Below, piece after piece: positions 61,040-64,000 of a stretch of 64,000 bases of DNA. The translations under genes and the position numbers were made by a program. The DNA is from Petrolisthes cinctipes (Eukaryota > Arthropoda > Malacostraca > Decapoda > Porcellanidae): the NCBI GenBank assembly GCA_033782935.1, contig JAWQEG010000416.1, positions 607,501 through 671,500 on the forward strand, read 5' to 3'. The notes under the pieces were generated by a model, which was given only the letters and a program-made list of their open reading frames with translations, was not told the origin of the DNA and ran no database searches. Every line of letters begins with the position of its first letter. The stretch's first letter is position 1.

Positions 61040-61690
61040 TTATTCCTTTAATTGTTCCCCTTACTTTATCCTACCTATCCTGTCATTACCTTCCCTATCC
61101 CTTCTCCTCCCTTCCCCTCCTGTACCCTCCCTCTCCCTCCCCTTCCTTTACCATACCTACCCTTCCCTTCCCTTTCCTATCCCTCTTCTGCCTTCCCTTC
61201 CCTTCCCCTCCTGTACCCTCCCTCTCCCTCCCCTTCCTTTACCTTACGTATCCTTCCCCTCCCTACCCTACTCCTCTCCTCCCTTCCCCTCCTCTCCCCT
61301 CCCTTACTTTACCCTACCTACCCTTCCCTTCCCTACCCCTCTTCTCCCTACCCCTCCCTCTCCCTCCTCTTTCTGTACTTTATCTACCCTTCCCTTTCCT
61401 TCCCTACCCTTCTTCTCCCCTCCCTTCCATACCCCTCTTCTCCCTTCCCTTCCTCTCCCTACCCTTCCTGTTCCATCCCTCTCCTTCCCCTCCTTACCCT
61501 ACCTACCCTCTCCCTCCCCTTTCATTACCCTACCTACCCTTCCCCTTCCTGTACCCTCCCTCTCCCTCCCCTTCCGTTACCCTACCTACCCTTCCCTTCC
61601 CTTCCCTACCCCTCTTCTCCCTTCCCTTCCTGTACTTTCCCTCTCCCTCCCCTTCCGTTACCCTACCTACCCTTTCCTACTCTTCCGTAG
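61040..61690. repeat. Polypyrimidine tract, 650 bp
   Basis: The plus strand is almost pure C/T made of CCTTCCCTTCCC, CTACCCCTCTTCTCC and CTCCCTCCCC words, with ACCTACC interruptions. Proline/serine open frames here are artefacts. 61700-62340 shows no gene. Confidence 0.94.
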
Positions 61691-62363
61691 CTGTGTAACC
61701 CTATATAAAATCAGACACATAAATATACATTACATTTAGTGTTATCAGTCCTGCGTATGTCCGAGAGTCAGAGATTTACAGTATGGAATAATCATTCCCT
61801 CCCTGTTGTCTGTATGCTTCACACACGACTCACTCACCAATTCATTTTCATTCCCCTTTTCCCCACATTAAGGTACACAAATGGTCATTCTGTCAGTCAG
61901 TCATTATATCAATTAATCATATGTGGTGTGAAGGATGAAATAACAGAGGATAGATGGCAATCAGTGGAGTTGGTATGAGTGGTCTGGTCAACACAGAGAA
62001 GAGATATAACATAGATACACACAATAATTACATATGATACCGAGCTACGACTGCCATACCATGACAATATTTAGTAATTTCCTGTAATGCAGTACATTCT
62101 TATTAATTACTTGGACAGAAGAGGAGGTGAAGGCTCAGACATGGAGGCAGCTGGACGTGATGGCTCACTCCTGTTCACTAAGTTGTTGCCACATTTTGCA
62201 CAATGTTATATTTTACAATAAATTAATTATATTAAATGAAATATAACATTATAATGGTAATACAAGATGGTAGTGCTTCCTTGTTACTTATATTAATAAA
62301 TAAATAAATTGTCTTTATAAATATAGGAACAGATAGCCAGGAAGTTAAAGAGGAGTAGTACAG

Positions 62364-62490
62364 TGTTGGTAAATCTGGAACAACTGATTCCTACACACTA
62401 TTAACCCTATATAACAGAACACCATTATTAATGTTAATGTGGTCCTGTTTGTTGGTATACTTCAAAGGAATCAAAGTGATCCAATGAACC
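62364..62490. mobile_element. Palindromic repeat, copy 5
   Basis: CAGTGTTGGTAAATCTGGAA, CAACTGATTCC at the left and CAAAGGAATCAAAGTGATCC, AATG at the right match the family at 22005 and 46563. A right-arm fragment also lies at 61012-61040. Confidence 0.6.
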
Positions 62491-62529
62491 ATAAGTATAT
62501 TACACCTTTAATTGGTCTGGGTCCACAAC

Positions 62530-62566
62530 AACAACAACAACAACAACATTATTATTATTATTATTA

Positions 62567-62605
<39 letters not shown>

Positions 62606-62771
62606 TTATTATTATTATTATTAATATTATTATTATTATTATTATTATTATAATTTTTATTATTATTATCATTTTTATTATTATTATTATTATTATCATT
62701 TTTATTATTATTATTATTATTATCATTTTTATTATTATTATTATTATTATTTGTATTATTATTATTATTAA

Positions 62772-62804
<33 letters not shown>

Positions 62805-62832
62805 CATTATTATTATCATTATTATTTTATTC
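62530..62832. repeat. (ATT)n microsatellite, about 300 bp
   Basis: ATT/TTA triplets with rare ATC or AAT variants, preceded by (CAA)n. Confidence 0.97.
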
Positions 62833-62929
62833 ATTATCTCTACTAGTAGTTAACACCTTAGAATCAAAACAGCCTCTAAAGGACCAACTGGTCTGTTACT
62901 GTTTGTATTATATTATATACATTAATATT

Positions 62930-64000
62930 GTATTCCTCCTCTCCCTTCCCCTGCTTTATCGTCTCTTATCCCTCCTTCTTTTCTTTCCTTTACATTCTCC
63001 TATTCGTCCCTCTCCCTCCCTTCCTTTATCCTACCTACCCTTCCCTATCCCTCTCCTTCCCTCACTTCCCTACCCCTTTTCTCCCTTCCCCTCCTGTTCC
63101 CTCCCTCTCCCTCCCCTTACTTTACCTTACGTATCCTTCCCCTCCCTACCCTACTCCTCTCCTCCCTTCCCCTCCTCTCCCCTCCCTTCCTTTACCCTAC
63201 CTACCCTTCCCTTCCCATTCCCTTCTCCTCCCTTCCCCTCCTCTCCCTCCCCTTACTTTACCCTACTTACCCTTCTCTTCCCTATCCCTCTTCTCCCTTC
63301 CCTTCCTCTCCCCTCCCCTCCTTTACCATACCTACCCTACTCTTCCTTTCCTTTCCTACTCCTCTCCTCCCTTATCCTCTTCTCCCCTCCCTTTCTTTGC
63401 CCTATCTACCCTTCCCCTCCCTTCCCTACACCTCTCCTCCCTTTCCCTCGTCTCCCCTCCCTTCCTTTACAGCTTCAAATCCCTCTCCCTTCCTCTCCTT
63501 TACCATCCCCAATCCTCCCTTTCTTCCCCTTATCCTTTTTCTCCTATCACTTCATTTAATTTCCTCCCTTTCCTTCATCCCTCCTCTTCCCTCTCCTCCT
63601 AACGCTTACCTCATCGTTCCCTCCCAACCCTCCCTCCTTCCTCTCTCCTTCCCCACACACACCCAACACTCCCTCCTTCCCCACACACACACAACCCTCC
63701 CTCCTTCCCCACACACACACACCCAACCCTCCCTCCTTCCACACACACACCCAACCCTCCCTCCTTCCTCCCTCCTTCCACACACACACACCCAACCCTC
63801 CCTCCTTCCCCTCACACACCCCAACCCTCCCTCCTTCCCCACACACACCCAACCCTCCCTCCTTCCCCACACACACACACACACCCAACCCTCCCTCCTT
63901 CCCCACACACACCCAACCCTCCCTCCTTCCACACACACACCCAACCATCCCTCCTTCCCCCCCCACACACACACACCCAACCCTCCCTCCTTCCCCTCAC
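62930..64000. repeat. Polypyrimidine tract and (CA)n-CCAACCCTCCCTCCTTCC minisatellite
   Basis: 62930-63600 is C/T-rich like 61040-61690, sharing many words. From 63640 to the window edge a 28-36-bp unit, CACACACACCCAACCCTCCC, TCCTTCCC, repeats about 12 times. Confidence 0.95.

Noticed and set aside
61024..63602. Proline/serine-rich frames of more than 200 codons
   Set aside because: Compositional artefacts of CCTTCCC-type tracts.

Overview
The window looks like nuclear DNA of an arthropod, most likely a decapod crustacean. This is inferred from interstitial TTAGG (arthropod telomere) repeats, very dense dinucleotide microsatellites, Penelope-like elements, and LINE and CsRn1-type Gypsy remnants. 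There is no prokaryotic gene organisation, and most long open frames are shadows of microsatellites or dead retroelements.

Layout. 1-9 kb: a LINE reverse transcriptase remnant split by a TA-flanked fold-back element, a Gypsy gag remnant, a second Gypsy-like fragment in which a protease-like region runs into the integrase zinc finger, a Penelope-like (PLE) GIY-YIG fragment, a dispersed (TTGA)n-tailed repeat and a DDE transposase fragment. 9.6-18.2 kb: an RTE-type endonuclease/RT frame, a PLE bounded by 119-bp inverted repeats inside (TA)n, a second PLE with an inverted 5' piece, and a small non-autonomous LTR element encoding one very acidic protein, also inside (TA)n. Three PLE tails carry hammerhead-ribozyme-like motifs. 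18.5-34.2 kb: an L1-like ORF1 remnant, CR1-like LINE remnants, and a three-level nest in which a LINE with a U4-snRNA-like 5' end sits in the LTR of a CsRn1-like Gypsy element, which itself sits in a CR1-like LINE.

35.7-51.7 kb (minus strand): the only convincing host gene. Eight coding exons join with consistent phases into a 695-residue type I membrane protein: signal peptide, three homologous extracellular domains each encoded by two exons (phases 1-0-1), a short acidic stalk, a transmembrane segment and a short tail. I do not recognise the family. Its introns hold a nearly intact LINE, minisatellites and microsatellites, and its stop codon lies inside a 47-bp tandem repeat.

52-64 kb: an I-type LINE remnant with RNase H, a tRNA-derived SINE, two Helitron helicase fragments in opposite orientations, TTAGG blocks, G-rich minisatellites and long polypyrimidine tracts. 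Apart from the membrane-protein gene I see no well-supported host gene. All assignments come from reading the sequence; no database search was run.
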